Of a stretch of 64,000 nucleotides of DNA, positions 25,080 to 33,808 are shown one piece after another (the first letter of the stretch is position 1; every line of letters begins with the position of its first letter). The DNA lies in assembly GCA_949068525.1 (NCBI GenBank), contig CARTIQ010000001.1, positions 191,649-255,648 of the forward strand, given 5' to 3'. Made by a program: the position numbers and the translations under genes. The notes beneath the pieces were generated by a model. That model had not been told where the DNA came from. It searched no databases and saw only the letters and a program-made list of their open reading frames with translations. The DNA is from an uncultured Eubacteriales bacterium. GTDB taxonomy: Bacteria; Bacillota; Clostridia; Oscillospirales; Acutalibacteraceae.

Positions 25080-25775
25080 TTATAACCCAACTTTGTTCGG
25101 ATTAAGCGCAATACCTGGCCCCATGGTGGATGAAACCACGCAGGAACGAATATATTGCCCTTTTGCCGCAGCTGGCTTTGCTTTAACTATTGCACTGAGC
25201 AGTGCATCAAAGTTCTCAACAAGTTTATCTTTACCAAAAGAAACTTTTCCAATCATGCAGTGGATAATATTCGTTTTATCCAGCCTATATTCAATCTTAC
25301 CAGACTTAGCTTCTCTAATCGCCTTAGCAATATCCGGTGCAACCGTACCAGCTTTCGGGTTTGGCATTAAGCCTCTCGGGCCCAAAACTTTACCCAACCG
25401 ACCAACTAGCGCCATCATATCTGGTGTAGTTATAAGTACATCAAAGTCCATCCAGCCTTCATTCTGAATCTTCGCAACCATTTCCTCTGCGCCTACAAAA
25501 TCTACTCCGGCCTCTTGCGCTAATTTAGTATTATCACCTTTACAAATAGCCAGAACCCTAATATTCTTGCCGGTTCCATTTGGCAAAACAATAGCTCCAC
25601 GCACTTGCTGGTCTGCATGCCGAGAATCAACCCCAAGCTTAACGTGTACTTCCACCGTTTCATCAAATTTAGCAGTGGCCGTCTTAACGCAGAGGTCTAA
25701 AGCCTCGTCAGCATCATATAATTTAGTTTTGTCGATGAGCTTCGCGCTATCAACATATTTTTTACCGTGTTTCAT
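25080..25775 (-). CDS. rplA: 50S ribosomal protein L1
   Basis: 231 residues, full family length. Characteristic segments include [26 protein letters not shown] and [16 protein letters not shown]1 binds the L1 stalk of 23S rRNA and also represses its own operon by binding mRNA. A GTGGGAGGA...TTTTACCAC element just upstream, repeated before rplK, is a candidate binding site. Last gene of its operon. Confidence 0.98.
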   Translation of the reverse strand: MKHGKKYVDSAKLIDKTKLYDADEALDLCVKTATAKFDETVEVHVKLGVDSRHADQQVRGAIVLPNGTGKNIRVLAICKGDNTKLAQEAGVDFVGAEEMVAKIQNEGWMDFDVLITTPDMMALVGRLGKVLGPRGLMPNPKAGTVAPDIAKAIREAKSGKIEYRLDKTNIIHCMIGKVSFGKDKLVENFDALLSAIVKAKPAAAKGQYIRSCVVSSTMGPGIALNPNKVGL

Positions 25776-25794
25776 TGGTTTTCCTCCCTATTAA

Positions 25795-25823
25795 GTGGTA
25801 AAATCGGATTTCTGTCCTCCCAC
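25795..25823 (-). promoter_or_regulatory. L1-binding-like mRNA element before rplA
   Basis: Minus strand reads GTGGGAGGA at 25823-25815, ends TCCGATTTTACCAC at 25808-25795, and can fold with GTGG/CCAC and GGA/TCC stems around asymmetric internal loops. Nearly the same pattern occurs before rplK. L1 autoregulation through a mimic of its 23S rRNA site is known in several bacteria; the match here is by pattern. Confidence 0.5.
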
Positions 25824-25832
25824 CCGGGTAAA

Positions 25833-26258
25833 TCAATCGATCACTTCTACCCCCATGCTGCGCGCCGTACCTGCAATCATACTCATCGCAGTGTCTACAT
25901 TTGCAGCATTCAGGTCTTGCATCTTCTGTTCAGCAATCTTTTTGACTTGTTCGCGGGTAATTTTTGCAACCTTATTTTTATTCGGAACGCCCGAACCGCT
26001 TTCAATTCCGCAAGCCTTTTTAATAAGTACTGCCGCCGGCGGAGTTTTCGTCACAAAAGTGAACGAGCGATCGGCGTAAACCGTAATGACAACAGGGATA
26101 ATTAGCCCTGCGTCGTTCTTTGTGCGTTCATTAAATTCTTTAGTGAACGCCATGATATTAACACCGTGCTGGCCAAGCGCCGGACCAACAGGTGGCGCCG
26201 GAGTTGCTTTGCCAGCAGGAATTTGCAGCTTAATAAAGCCAGTGACTTTTTGAGCCAT
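25833..26258 (-). CDS. rplK: 50S ribosomal protein L11
   Basis: 141 residues, the standard length, beginning [18 protein letters not shown] with the [11 protein letters not shown] signature. L11 forms the GTPase-associated centre with 23S rRNA and is needed for stringent response signalling. GGAGG lies eight bases before this ATG; the frame stays open 35 codons further upstream, but that part is not L11-like. Confidence 0.98.
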   Translation of the reverse strand: MAQKVTGFIKLQIPAGKATPAPPVGPALGQHGVNIMAFTKEFNERTKNDAGLIIPVVITVYADRSFTFVTKTPPAAVLIKKACGIESGSGVPNKNKVAKITREQVKKIAEQKMQDLNAANVDTAMSMIAGTARSMGVEVID

Positions 26259-26278
26259 TTTTTGCACCTCCAAAATTT

Positions 26279-26323
26279 GTGGTAAAATGCGGAACCAGTT
26301 CAAAATTTTCCGGCTCCTCCCAC
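26279..26323 (-). promoter_or_regulatory. L1-binding-like mRNA element before rplK
   Basis: Minus strand: GTGGGAGGAGCCGG (26323-26310) pairs with CTGGTTCC (26298-26291 region), and the outer GTGG pairs with CCAC (26282-26279), leaving a one-sided loop GCATTTTA. A small hairpin GTAGGT-TTTAT-ACCTAC precedes it (26342-26326). The core is shared with the element before rplA, suggesting L1 feedback at both genes. Confidence 0.5.
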
Positions 26324-26520
26324 TCGTAGGTATAAAACCTACCTCGCAATAAACAGATATCAAACTTACAATATTGCGACCTTAAACTATAGTTCTCACT
26401 TGAGCTCTTTACTATTTCACCCCTATGGTGAATTTGCTCCTCTTGGCCACTTACCTCTCTCTGGGACCATTCTTGACCCCTTGTACTGTTCAAAAAATAT
26501 CCGTTCATCACAAAAATAAT

Positions 26521-27042
26521 TCAATCCGAAAGCTGAACTTGCGATAAATCCAGTTCAACCGGCGTGTTACGGCCAAACATCATAACGTTTACTCGCACAT
26601 AATCGTTGGCAGTGTCAAGCTCCTCAACGGTGCCCACGTTATCCTCCAGAGGCCCATCCACAATAACAACCCGGTCACCAACATCATAATTAACCTCTAT
26701 AGTGTTTTTATCAACCCCAAGGCGTTTAACTTCTTCCTCTGTCAATGGGCTCGGTTTAGACGATGGCCCCACAAAGCCAGTGCAACCTCGAATATTCCTC
26801 ACAACATACCAAGTCTCATCCGTCAAAACCATCTTGATAAGTACATACCCCGGAAAAACTTTACGCTCTACCTCGCGTTTCTGGTTATCTTTAATCTCAG
26901 TAACAGTCTCCATAGGCACAAAGATCTCTTGAATTAAGTCGCGCAAACCCCTATTTTCAATAGTCTTCTCAAGGTTCGAAGCAACCTTATTCTCATACCC
27001 CGAGTAGGTATGCACAATGTACCATTTAGCTTCTTCTGCCAT
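26521..27042 (-). CDS. nusG: Transcription termination/antitermination factor NusG
   Basis: 173 residues starting MAEEAKWYIVHTYSGYENKV, the classic NGN domain, and ending with a KOW domain (VGDRVVIVDGPLEDNVGTV). NusG binds RNA polymerase and couples it to Rho or to the ribosome. The ATG at 27042 is preceded by a run of G; the frame extends into secE but those residues are not NusG-like. Order secE-nusG-rplK-rplA is conserved across bacteria. Confidence 0.98.
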   Translation of the reverse strand: MAEEAKWYIVHTYSGYENKVASNLEKTIENRGLRDLIQEIFVPMETVTEIKDNQKREVERKVFPGYVLIKMVLTDETWYVVRNIRGCTGFVGPSSKPSPLTEEEVKRLGVDKNTIEVNYDVGDRVVIVDGPLEDNVGTVEELDTANDYVRVNVMMFGRNTPVELDLSQVQLSD

Positions 27043-27061
27043 AACTTCCCCCCCAGGCACA

Positions 27062-27292
27062 TCAGTTGGCAATGTGCATAATCGTGCCAAATCCCATAGT
27101 CAAAAGGTAATCTAAAGCACCCATAAAAACCGCACTAATAAAAATTGATGATAAAACAACCCAAGTATCTTTAAAGGTGGATCCAATCGTTGGCCAAACT
27201 ACTTTTTTTAGCTCGCTTTTGCAATCAACAAAAAATTTACCAATTCGTTTAAATATATTGACTTTGCCATCTGCATGTGCTTTACTTGCCAT
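27062..27292 (-). CDS. secE: Preprotein translocase subunit SecE
   Basis: 76 residues with a basic amphipathic region (CKSELKKVVWPT) and one C-terminal membrane helix, the short single-span form typical of Gram-positive SecE. It clamps SecY in the translocon. AAGGGGG lies seven bases before the ATG. Sits between rpmG and nusG. Confidence 0.96.
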   Translation of the reverse strand: MASKAHADGKVNIFKRIGKFFVDCKSELKKVVWPTIGSTFKDTWVVLSSIFISAVFMGALDYLLTMGFGTIMHIAN

Positions 27293-27312
27293 AAAAAGGC
27301 CCCCTTTTTTAT

Positions 27313-27462
27313 TTACTTTGTTTCCTTGTGCAAGGTGTGTTTTTTGCAGAACCTACAGTACTTGTTCATTTCAAGCCTGTCAGGGTCATTTTTTTTATTT
27401 TTCATTGTATCATAATTGCGCTGTTTGCACTCTGTGCAGGCTAATGTAATTTTTACTCGCAT
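27313..27462 (-). CDS. rpmG: 50S ribosomal protein L33, zinc-binding type
   Basis: A 49-residue protein: [19 protein letters not shown] start, with two zinc pairs CTEC and CRFC, so it is the zinc-containing paralogue. Translation from ATG at 27462, seven bases after GGAGG. It opens the secE-nusG operon, a common arrangement in Bacillota. Confidence 0.95.
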   Translation of the reverse strand: MRVKITLACTECKQRNYDTMKNKKNDPDRLEMNKYCRFCKKHTLHKETK

Positions 27463-27544
27463 GACGGCACCTCCCGGTATATCGGAATTTTTAGCCTCCC
27501 TCTAAAAAGCGCAAAAACGCGGCCCTTTATTTAGAGGTAATTAT

Positions 27545-27574
27545 ACTATACCACAATTCGCAAGTTTTCGTCAA
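27545..27574 (-). promoter_or_regulatory. Sigma-A promoter of the rpmG-secE-nusG-rplK-rplA operon
   Basis: Minus strand: TTGACG (27574-27569), 18-base spacer, TATAGT (27550-27545) with an upstream TGG. It lies about 80 bases before rpmG. Confidence 0.7.
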
Positions 27575-27636
27575 GCACTTTCTGCTATATTTTTGCGTAC
27601 TTAATATTTCTCGGATCTACAATGCTTTTACAATCT

Positions 27637-28452
27637 CTATCTTCTCTGCTGAGCCTGTTGTGCCTGCGCTGCACTCAACGTATCTGAGATGAAGGTTGAC
27701 CGCTTCTTTATTTTTTCTGGTTTTATCTTTTTTCCTTTTAGCTTAAATGCCTCTTTCATCGCAATCTTCAGCTCATCGCTAACTGCCGCTCCGATATTTT
27801 CCCGCGCAGTTGTATCATCAATCGCATTTAAAAATACAATGGTTATGATAGCTTTTGTATCCAGGTCGCCAGAAGCATACAAATTGCTGAATACTGTGCA
27901 CAACTTCTTAAACTTATCTTTAGGCTCTTCGCTAGTTAGCACTTCTTTTACCAGCGGCAATGCCTTCTTTTTCGCAAAGGTTACACCTCTAAAGTTTTCG
28001 TAACTTTCTTTCTCCTGCTGTAGGCTCTCTTTCAGCTCCGGAAAGATGTTAGCTATCCTGTTCATCAAAAACAGCGAACTAGCGCTATCTTCATCTTCTC
28101 CCCTTTTCTTCTTCTTTGTAATCTTCTTACTAGCTTTTCCCGTTGCACCTCTTACTGTTTCTGCAAAGTCTGCAGCTATGTCTTTGGCTTCTCTTTCTGT
28201 GTCCGACTGCGGGTCAAACAGCCAAGTGGAGAGCACGTTGCTCTCTAATATTCTGCCTTTCTCTACTTCGCAACTTAAAAGCTTGAACTGATTTTTCGAT
28301 TCTTCAAAATTCACCGCGAACCCGCTACCAGTCGATTCTTTTGCAAACAATATGGATATATTGTTATTTTCCGCTTTAACCTTGTTGTATCCGCTTTTTG
28401 CTAGCACTTCGGTTAATTTTTCATCTATGATTTTTATCGCCTTATCCCTCAA
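27637..28452 (-). CDS. Conserved protein of unknown function
   Basis: A 271-residue soluble protein I do not recognise. The N-terminal 100 residues are mixed alpha/beta. A Lys/Glu-rich charged linker follows at about 105-125 (KKITKKKKRGEDED), then an all-alpha region of about 140 residues, ending in a Gln/Ala-rich tail (AQAQQAQQRR). I place the start at TTG 28452, eight bases after GGGAG. No signal peptide or membrane segment. It is a single gene between rpmG and ddl, transcribed on the minus strand. The basic linker could bind nucleic acid, but that is speculation. Confidence 0.6.
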   Translation of the reverse strand: MRDKAIKIIDEKLTEVLAKSGYNKVKAENNNISILFAKESTGSGFAVNFEESKNQFKLLSCEVEKGRILESNVLSTWLFDPQSDTEREAKDIAADFAETVRGATGKASKKITKKKKRGEDEDSASSLFLMNRIANIFPELKESLQQEKESYENFRGVTFAKKKALPLVKEVLTSEEPKDKFKKLCTVFSNLYASGDLDTKAIITIVFLNAIDDTTARENIGAAVSDELKIAMKEAFKLKGKKIKPEKIKKRSTFISDTLSAAQAQQAQQRR

Positions 28453-28537
28453 AACAGTCACTCCCAATTTATACTCTAATGCTATTTTAACACATTTTTC
28501 TATCGTTGGCTATTGGTGCAAAAATTTTTTAATTTTG

Positions 28538-28566
28538 TTGAACCATTTACACCAATATGGTAATAT
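28538..28566 (+). promoter_or_regulatory. Sigma-A promoter of the ddl-murI operon
   Basis: TTGAAC (28538-28543), 17-base spacer, TAATAT (28561-28566), about 25 bases upstream of the ddl ATG. Confidence 0.6.
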
Positions 28567-28590
28567 TAATTTTGTAGGAGGTTTTTTATA

Positions 28591-29676
28591 ATGAAGAAAA
28601 AAGTTGTTGTTATTTTATTCGGTGGAGCTAATTCAGAACATGAGGTTTCTAGGCGCTCTGCCACTGCTATTATAGAGAATATTTCTAGAGAAAAGTACGA
28701 TATTTTGCTGGTTGGCATCACCAAAAAGGGCGAGTGGTTCCTTTATAGCGGCGATGTTGCTAAAATTCCAAATGGCGAATGGGAGCAGGATATCCAAAAT
28801 AAAAAAGCTGCGTTTATCTCGCCGGATACCTCGACAGGCGGCCTTTTTGTCCTTACAGACGGGAAATACTCCACCTTAAAAATTGACGTTATCATTCCTG
28901 TTTTTCACGGAAAAAATGGCGAAGATGGAACTCTTCAGGGGCTTTTTCAGCTTGCTAAAATTCCTTTTGTGGGCTGCGACTTGCTTTCCTCCGCCACTTG
29001 TATTGATAAAATCTGCACGAATATTATTTTAAATTTTGCCGGCGTCAAAAAGGCAAAGTTTGCTTTTGTTACTAAAAGCGATTTTAATGAGAACTCCGAG
29101 CGTTGTCTTAATCACATCGAGAAAACTTTACCGGGTTATCCGGTTTTCGTTAAGCCCTCTCGGGCGGGATCTTCTGTTGGCATCACAAAAGTCACCTCGC
29201 GTGAGGGCTTATCTGGTGCCATAAAGACGGCTCTTAACGAAGATGACCGCGTTTTGGTTGAAGAAGCCATCGATGGGCAAGAGGTGGAGTGCGCTGTTTT
29301 AGGTAACGAAAGTCCGATTGCCTCTATTGTAGGAGAGATCGTGCCTGCAAACGAATTTTACGACTACGAAGCAAAGTATATTAACGATAATTCTAAGCTC
29401 TACATCCCTGCCCGTATTAGTGACGAGGTTTCTGACCGTGTTCGTGAAATCGCAATAGAAGCTTACAAAGCTATGGGATGCTCTGGGCTTTCTCGCGTTG
29501 ACTTTTTTGTTGAGAGCGGGAGCAATGAGGTTTATTTAAATGAGATAAATACCTTCCCCGGCTTTACTTCTATTAGTATGTACCCTAAGCTATTTGAGCA
29601 CACTGGAATTCCCTTTGCAGAGCTCATTGACCAACTGATTAATCTTGCTTTAAAGAGGGCAAATATGGATGAATAA
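28591..29676 (+). CDS. ddl: D-alanine--D-alanine ligase
   Basis: A 361-residue ATP-grasp ligase. Signatures are LFGGANSEHEVSRRSA, VFHGKNGEDGTLQGL, FVKPSRAGSSVGITKV and NEINTFPGFTSISMYP. The omega-loop has YDYEAKY, with Tyr as in D-Ala-D-Ala ligases, not the His of vancomycin-resistance D-Ala-D-Lac ligases. It makes the terminal dipeptide of the peptidoglycan stem. AGGAGG precedes the ATG; murI overlaps its 3' end by eight bases. Confidence 0.96.
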   Translation: MKKKVVVILFGGANSEHEVSRRSATAIIENISREKYDILLVGITKKGEWFLYSGDVAKIPNGEWEQDIQNKKAAFISPDTSTGGLFVLTDGKYSTLKIDVIIPVFHGKNGEDGTLQGLFQLAKIPFVGCDLLSSATCIDKICTNIILNFAGVKKAKFAFVTKSDFNENSERCLNHIEKTLPGYPVFVKPSRAGSSVGITKVTSREGLSGAIKTALNEDDRVLVEEAIDGQEVECAVLGNESPIASIVGEIVPANEFYDYEAKYINDNSKLYIPARISDEVSDRVREIAIEAYKAMGCSGLSRVDFFVESGSNEVYLNEINTFPGFTSISMYPKLFEHTGIPFAELIDQLINLALKRANMDE

Positions 29677-30511
29677 CAAAGCTATTGGTGTTTTTGATTC
29701 TGGACTTGGCGGACTTACTGCAGTTAAGGAACTTTTAAAGGTTTTGCCGCACGAGAATATTGTTTATTTTGGCGATACAGGCCGCGTACCTTATGGCGAC
29801 AAGAGCCAGCAGACTATTTTGAAATACGCTTTGCAGGATATTGAGTTTTTGAAGTCTTTGGATGTTAAAATGATTTTAGCAGCATGCGGCACGGTTAGTT
29901 CCACTCTTGATGAAAGCGCGGTGAAAATTGACGTTCCATTTACCGGCGTAGTTAAACCTACCGCCACTGCTGCAGCTAACGTTACTCGAAACAACCGGAT
30001 CGGAATTATTGGTACTACGGCGACTATTAAAAGCGGTGCGTATCGGCGCGAATTGCTTAAGATTAATCCGCATTTTCAGATCTTTGAGCAGGACTGCCCT
30101 TTGTTTGTGCCTTTGGTTGAAAACAGCTTTATTGAGCGCGACAATCAGGCCACTTTGATTATTGCAGAGAAGTATCTTGCGGGTCTTCGCAGCAAGAAGA
30201 TCGACACTTTGATTTTTGGCTGCACTCACTACCCCATCATCAGCGAGATTATCTCTCGGGTCATTGGTCCGGATGTTCGCTTGGTTGACTCTGGCCGAGA
30301 AGCCGCAGTTTTTGCCGCGAATATTCTTCGGTTTTCCGAGAATTTGGCCGAGCGCAAAAGCTCTGGCTCGTGCACCTTTTATGTTAGCGACACGGTAAAT
30401 AGCTTTTCGAAAAATGCGGAACTTTTTTTGCAGCAGAACGTCACTTCGAAGGTTAAAATGGTTGATATCGAGAAGTATTCACCACCCTCTTTTAATGAGA
30501 GGTTTACATAA
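29669..30511 (+). CDS. murI: Glutamate racemase
   Basis: A 280-residue enzyme making D-glutamate for peptidoglycan. It has IGVFDSGLGGLT, YFGDTGRVPYG and the second catalytic cysteine in FGCTHYP. The first catalytic cysteine lies in AACGTVSS, where most MurI proteins have ACNTA; the Asn next to Cys is replaced by Gly. Eight-base overlap with ddl indicates coupled synthesis of two D-amino-acid enzymes. Confidence 0.93.
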   Translation: MNNKAIGVFDSGLGGLTAVKELLKVLPHENIVYFGDTGRVPYGDKSQQTILKYALQDIEFLKSLDVKMILAACGTVSSTLDESAVKIDVPFTGVVKPTATAAANVTRNNRIGIIGTTATIKSGAYRRELLKINPHFQIFEQDCPLFVPLVENSFIERDNQATLIIAEKYLAGLRSKKIDTLIFGCTHYPIISEIISRVIGPDVRLVDSGREAAVFAANILRFSENLAERKSSGSCTFYVSDTVNSFSKNAELFLQQNVTSKVKMVDIEKYSPPSFNERFT

Positions 30512-30515
30512 ACCT

Positions 30516-30959
30516 ATGCTTTACCAGTACAAAAGACCTGTAGTATCTGTTTTTAGCCGACAGGACTATAATGGACAAGTTAAGGAATTTGAGTTTTCGG
30601 CCCCATGCCACTGCTGTGTTGACTCTGCGCTTGGGGTAGGAGATATATCCTACGACGAGGTCATTGACAGCTACCGTACTGCCTGTAACATCAAGATTTT
30701 GGGTCCAGACTCTGTCTGCGTATTGCGAAACGGTGCACAATCGGTTAAACTTATATTTGAGAAAAACTTCCGCCACGTTTGTACTTATTTTACCGAGGCT
30801 GGGAGCTTTGACTTGGGAATTTTGGTACATGATTTGGTTTGCAATTTTGGCTATGGTCGTTGCCGTATTGCTATTCGTTACTCTTTGGACTCTGAGGGTA
30901 CGGCTTTTAGTGAGAACGAAATTGTTGTGGATATTAAGGAGGATGACGGGAATGTCTAA
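30516..30959 (+). CDS. DUF1934 (YwiB-like) beta-barrel protein
   Basis: A 147-residue lipocalin-like beta-barrel protein of the DUF1934 family, recognised from its size and its position directly before argS, as ywiB is in Bacillus. The start ATG lies four bases after the murI stop. Its last codons overlap the argS start by eight bases. The sequence is more diverged than usual and the biochemical role of the family is unknown. Confidence 0.7.
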   Translation: MLYQYKRPVVSVFSRQDYNGQVKEFEFSAPCHCCVDSALGVGDISYDEVIDSYRTACNIKILGPDSVCVLRNGAQSVKLIFEKNFRHVCTYFTEAGSFDLGILVHDLVCNFGYGRCRIAIRYSLDSEGTAFSENEIVVDIKEDDGNV

Positions 30960-32649
30960 AATCGTATTTAGGGCTATTGACGACTTGAAGGGGATTATTA
31001 GCGCTGCTATTGATGCTGCCATTAAGGGTAATGCTTTGCCGCCTGTTTATGAGGCCATTTGCGTTAATGTGGAGACTCCTGCTGATCGCAAAAATGGGGA
31101 TTTTTCTTCTAATGTTGCTATGGTGAACGCTAAAAAATTCGGCATGGCGCCTGTTAAAATTGCTGAAATTATCGGTCAGAACCTGGATTTGAGCGGTAGT
31201 CTTTTTGACCGATTCGAGATTGCCGGCCCTGGGTTTATCAACTTTTTCTTTGCTAAGGAATTTTATGCTTCTGTTGTGAACGATATTTGGGCGATTGGCG
31301 CTAGCTATGGCCATTCTGACTTTGGGCAGGGCAAGAAGGTTATGGTTGAGTTTGTCTCGGCGAACCCCACTGGCCCCATGCACATGGGGAATGCTCGGGG
31401 CGGCGCTCTGGGAGACTGCTTGGCTGCGGTTTTGGATGCGGCTGGCTTTGATGTTTGGCGCGAATTTTATATAAACGACGCGGGAAATCAGATTGACAAG
31501 TTTGGGCTATCTTTAGAGGTGCGTTATTTGCAACTTCTTGATGGGGAGGAAAATCACCCGCTGCCTGAGGATAGCTATCATGGCGAGGATATTAAGGATC
31601 TGGCACAGGAATTCATTGATTTGAACGGCGACAGCTACTTGAACGTTGATCCGGCCATCCGGCAGCAGGCGTTGATTGACTTTGCACTGCCGAAGAATAT
31701 CACTAAGATGATGGTTGACTTGGAAAAATACCGCATTGTTTTTGACAAGTGGTTCCACGAAAGTGACCTACACAACAACGGTGAGATTACTGAAACTATC
31801 GAAATTTTGAAGAATAACGGCATGACTTATGAGCTGGACGGCGCTTTGTGGTACAAGGCAACCAAATTTGGCTCTGAGAAGGATGAGGTTTTAGTCCGCC
31901 AAAACGGAAACCCTACCTATTTCGCCGCCGATATTGCCTATCACCGCAACAAATTCGTTAAACGTGGGTTTGATCTTTGCATTGACATTTGGGGCGCCGA
32001 TCACCACGGGCATGTCGCGCGAGTTAAGGGCGCTATGGACGCTATTGGACTGGGTGGAAACAATCTTGAGGTCATTTTGATGCAGCTTGTGAAGCTTGTG
32101 AAGGATGGGCAGGTCGTTCGCATGAGCAAGCGCACCGGTAAAGCCATTCAGCTCGCCGACCTTTTGGACGAAGTTTCGGTGGACTCAGCTAGGTTTATTT
32201 TCAACATGCGAGAGGCCAACACTCAGATGGACTTCGACCTCGATTTGGCAGTTAAAGAGGACGCTCAGAACCCCGTCTACTATGTGCAGTATGCCCACGC
32301 TCGGATTTGCAGCATTTTACGGGCGCTTGAAAAAGAGGGTATTACTCCGAGGGCTTGTTCTTTTGAGGAACTCTTTTTACTTAATACCCCGGAGGAACGC
32401 GATTTGATCCGGCATCTGGCTATGTACACCAGCGAGATCATTGACTCTGCGAAAAGTTACGATCCAACGCGCATCACGCGCTATGTTATCGCTCTGGCCA
32501 CCTTGTTCCATAAATTTTATAATTCTTGCCGCGTTAATTGCGACGATGAGCCCCTGATGTCCGCGCGGCTTAGTCTTTGCGTCTGCGTTAAGACCGTTAT
32601 TTGCAACGTTTTGAACATGCTTAAAATCACTGTACCCGAAAGTATGTAG
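30952..32649 (+). CDS. argS: Arginyl-tRNA synthetase
   Basis: A 565-residue class Ia synthetase. The HIGH-type motif is HMGN in ANPTGPMHMGNARGGALGD, and the KMSKS-type motif is RMSKRTGK. It has the N-terminal additional domain of ArgRS and the C-terminal DALR anticodon-binding domain with YVQYAHARI. The ATG at 30952 has GGAGG nine bases upstream and overlaps the end of the DUF1934 gene; the frame is open further upstream, but that is not ArgRS. No T-box leader precedes it. Confidence 0.97.
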   Translation: MSKIVFRAIDDLKGIISAAIDAAIKGNALPPVYEAICVNVETPADRKNGDFSSNVAMVNAKKFGMAPVKIAEIIGQNLDLSGSLFDRFEIAGPGFINFFFAKEFYASVVNDIWAIGASYGHSDFGQGKKVMVEFVSANPTGPMHMGNARGGALGDCLAAVLDAAGFDVWREFYINDAGNQIDKFGLSLEVRYLQLLDGEENHPLPEDSYHGEDIKDLAQEFIDLNGDSYLNVDPAIRQQALIDFALPKNITKMMVDLEKYRIVFDKWFHESDLHNNGEITETIEILKNNGMTYELDGALWYKATKFGSEKDEVLVRQNGNPTYFAADIAYHRNKFVKRGFDLCIDIWGADHHGHVARVKGAMDAIGLGGNNLEVILMQLVKLVKDGQVVRMSKRTGKAIQLADLLDEVSVDSARFIFNMREANTQMDFDLDLAVKEDAQNPVYYVQYAHARICSILRALEKEGITPRACSFEELFLLNTPEERDLIRHLAMYTSEIIDSAKSYDPTRITRYVIALATLFHKFYNSCRVNCDDEPLMSARLSLCVCVKTVICNVLNMLKITVPESM

Positions 32650-32661
32650 GTTTTTAAAATT

Positions 32662-32716
32662 AATACCCCGGTTGCCGCTCTATATAATGCGACATCTGGG
32701 GTATTTTCTTTTTTTG
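32662..32716 (+). terminator. Rho-independent terminator of the ddl-murI-argS operon
   Basis: AATACCCC (32662-32669) pairs with GGGGTATT (32698-32705), with a 28-base loop, followed by TTCTTTTTTTG. Confidence 0.8.
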
Positions 32717-32721
32717 GGAAT

Positions 32722-33264
32722 TTATTTAATTTTGCCAACAAAATCCGTAAGCTTGGCATTCTGCCCTTTACTCAGTTTTATTGAATGGACTTCGTTATTC
32801 TGCGCGTCAATCAAGATTTTTAGCTCGTTCAAATCGGTAAGGTCCGCAGTATTTCGGCCTACCGTGTAAACCAAAACCTTCTTGTTTTTAAATGGATGCA
32901 TCATTATATATTCGCTCAATATCGGTGACACTCGGCCAAGGCACACCCCAGAGCCAAACGCAAGCAGAGCGTATTCACTCAAAATATACTTAAGCTCGTG
33001 CGATGGGTAATTCACTGTGACGGTGTAGCCGTTCTGCGCTAAATAATCAGCAAGAGTCATTGTTAATTCGGCCTCTGCTCCGTGTTTCGTAGGTTGGTAA
33101 ACCACCAGCGCAGACTTTTTTCCATCTCCAAACTTTAATTCTTGCGGTTCACGCCAGGTATTTAGCGTCCTAACATCATTTTTTAACCGGAAAGAAAATA
33201 AAAACAGCACAACCAGCAAAACCAAGAAAATTACTGCTAAAAAGCCCATTAAACTCGCCTCCAC
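32722..33264 (-). CDS. Membrane-anchored protein with flavodoxin-like domain, function unknown
   Basis: A 180-residue protein with one N-terminal membrane helix (about residues 5-27) and a soluble domain. The pattern SALVVYQPTKHGAEAELTMTLADYLAQNGYTVT resembles the phosphate-binding loop and first helix of flavodoxins, and VLVYTVGRNT resembles a later strand. An aromatic isoalloxazine-stacking residue is not evident, so flavin binding is uncertain. It lies upstream of nothing obvious on its strand. The fold is an inference from pattern; function unknown. Confidence 0.55.
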   Translation of the reverse strand: MEASLMGFLAVIFLVLLVVLFLFSFRLKNDVRTLNTWREPQELKFGDGKKSALVVYQPTKHGAEAELTMTLADYLAQNGYTVTVNYPSHELKYILSEYALLAFGSGVCLGRVSPILSEYIMMHPFKNKKVLVYTVGRNTADLTDLNELKILIDAQNNEVHSIKLSKGQNAKLTDFVGKIK

Positions 33265-33282
33265 AAATCAATTTTGCGCAAG

Positions 33283-33672
33283 CTATTCCACCTTTTTTAC
33301 GAATGCTTTCATTGTTAAATATTGGCTATCCGCGATTGTACGCTCGTGGATTCCAGATCCCATCACGCCGAACGGGTCTTTGGCCGTAACCTTGAACGTC
33401 AAAAACTTTCCATCCGCCTTTACAAGTTCCGACTCAAATTTGACCTGTGTGCCCACCGGAGTCGCACAAAAATGCTGAATATTCATGGACTTTCCCACCG
33501 TGGTGAGGCCTTTTTCTAGGTGATCTTCCAGGCTTTTACATACAGTGGACTCCATAAAATATATCATTGACGAGGTCGATAAAACGTCCAAATTTCCAAG
33601 TTTCTGCGATTTATAAGTATCCTTTTTTTGAACAGTGTAGTCTAGTTCCCCTTTTATCCCTAATGTTAACAA
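33283..33672 (-). CDS. Hotdog-fold thioesterase, FlK (fluoroacetyl-CoA thioesterase)-like
   Basis: A 129-residue protein of the FlK-like hotdog family: GNLDVLSTSSMIYFMESTVCKSLEDHL, TTVGKSMNIQHFCATPVG and SGIHERTIAD. The first contains the catalytic Thr/Ser and Glu region and the third the His. The substrate in this organism is not known; most such proteins act on small acyl-CoA thioesters. I use TTG at 33672, preceded by GGAGG with seven bases spacing. It ends 18 bases before the flavodoxin-like gene starts, so they may be co-transcribed. Confidence 0.8.
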   Translation of the reverse strand: MLTLGIKGELDYTVQKKDTYKSQKLGNLDVLSTSSMIYFMESTVCKSLEDHLEKGLTTVGKSMNIQHFCATPVGTQVKFESELVKADGKFLTFKVTAKDPFGVMGSGIHERTIADSQYLTMKAFVKKVE

Positions 33673-33808
33673 AAAAATTCCTCCAAACGCGCATAAGTAC
33701 GTCCACCTGGCCGTCAAAGTATTTTATAAAACAGCTTAAACGAAGTTATTATATATCTTCTCCATTAATTTGTCAACAAACCCCAGCTATTTATTCAACT
33801 TTGTTTGC

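Noticed and set aside
26259..26363. 35-residue N-terminal extension of L11
   Set aside because: L11 has its normal start at 26258 with GGAGG; the extension reads through the L1-like RNA element.
30664..30951. N-terminal extension of argS by 96 codons
   Set aside because: It overlaps the DUF1934 gene in another frame, and ArgRS starts normally at 30952 with a good ribosome site.
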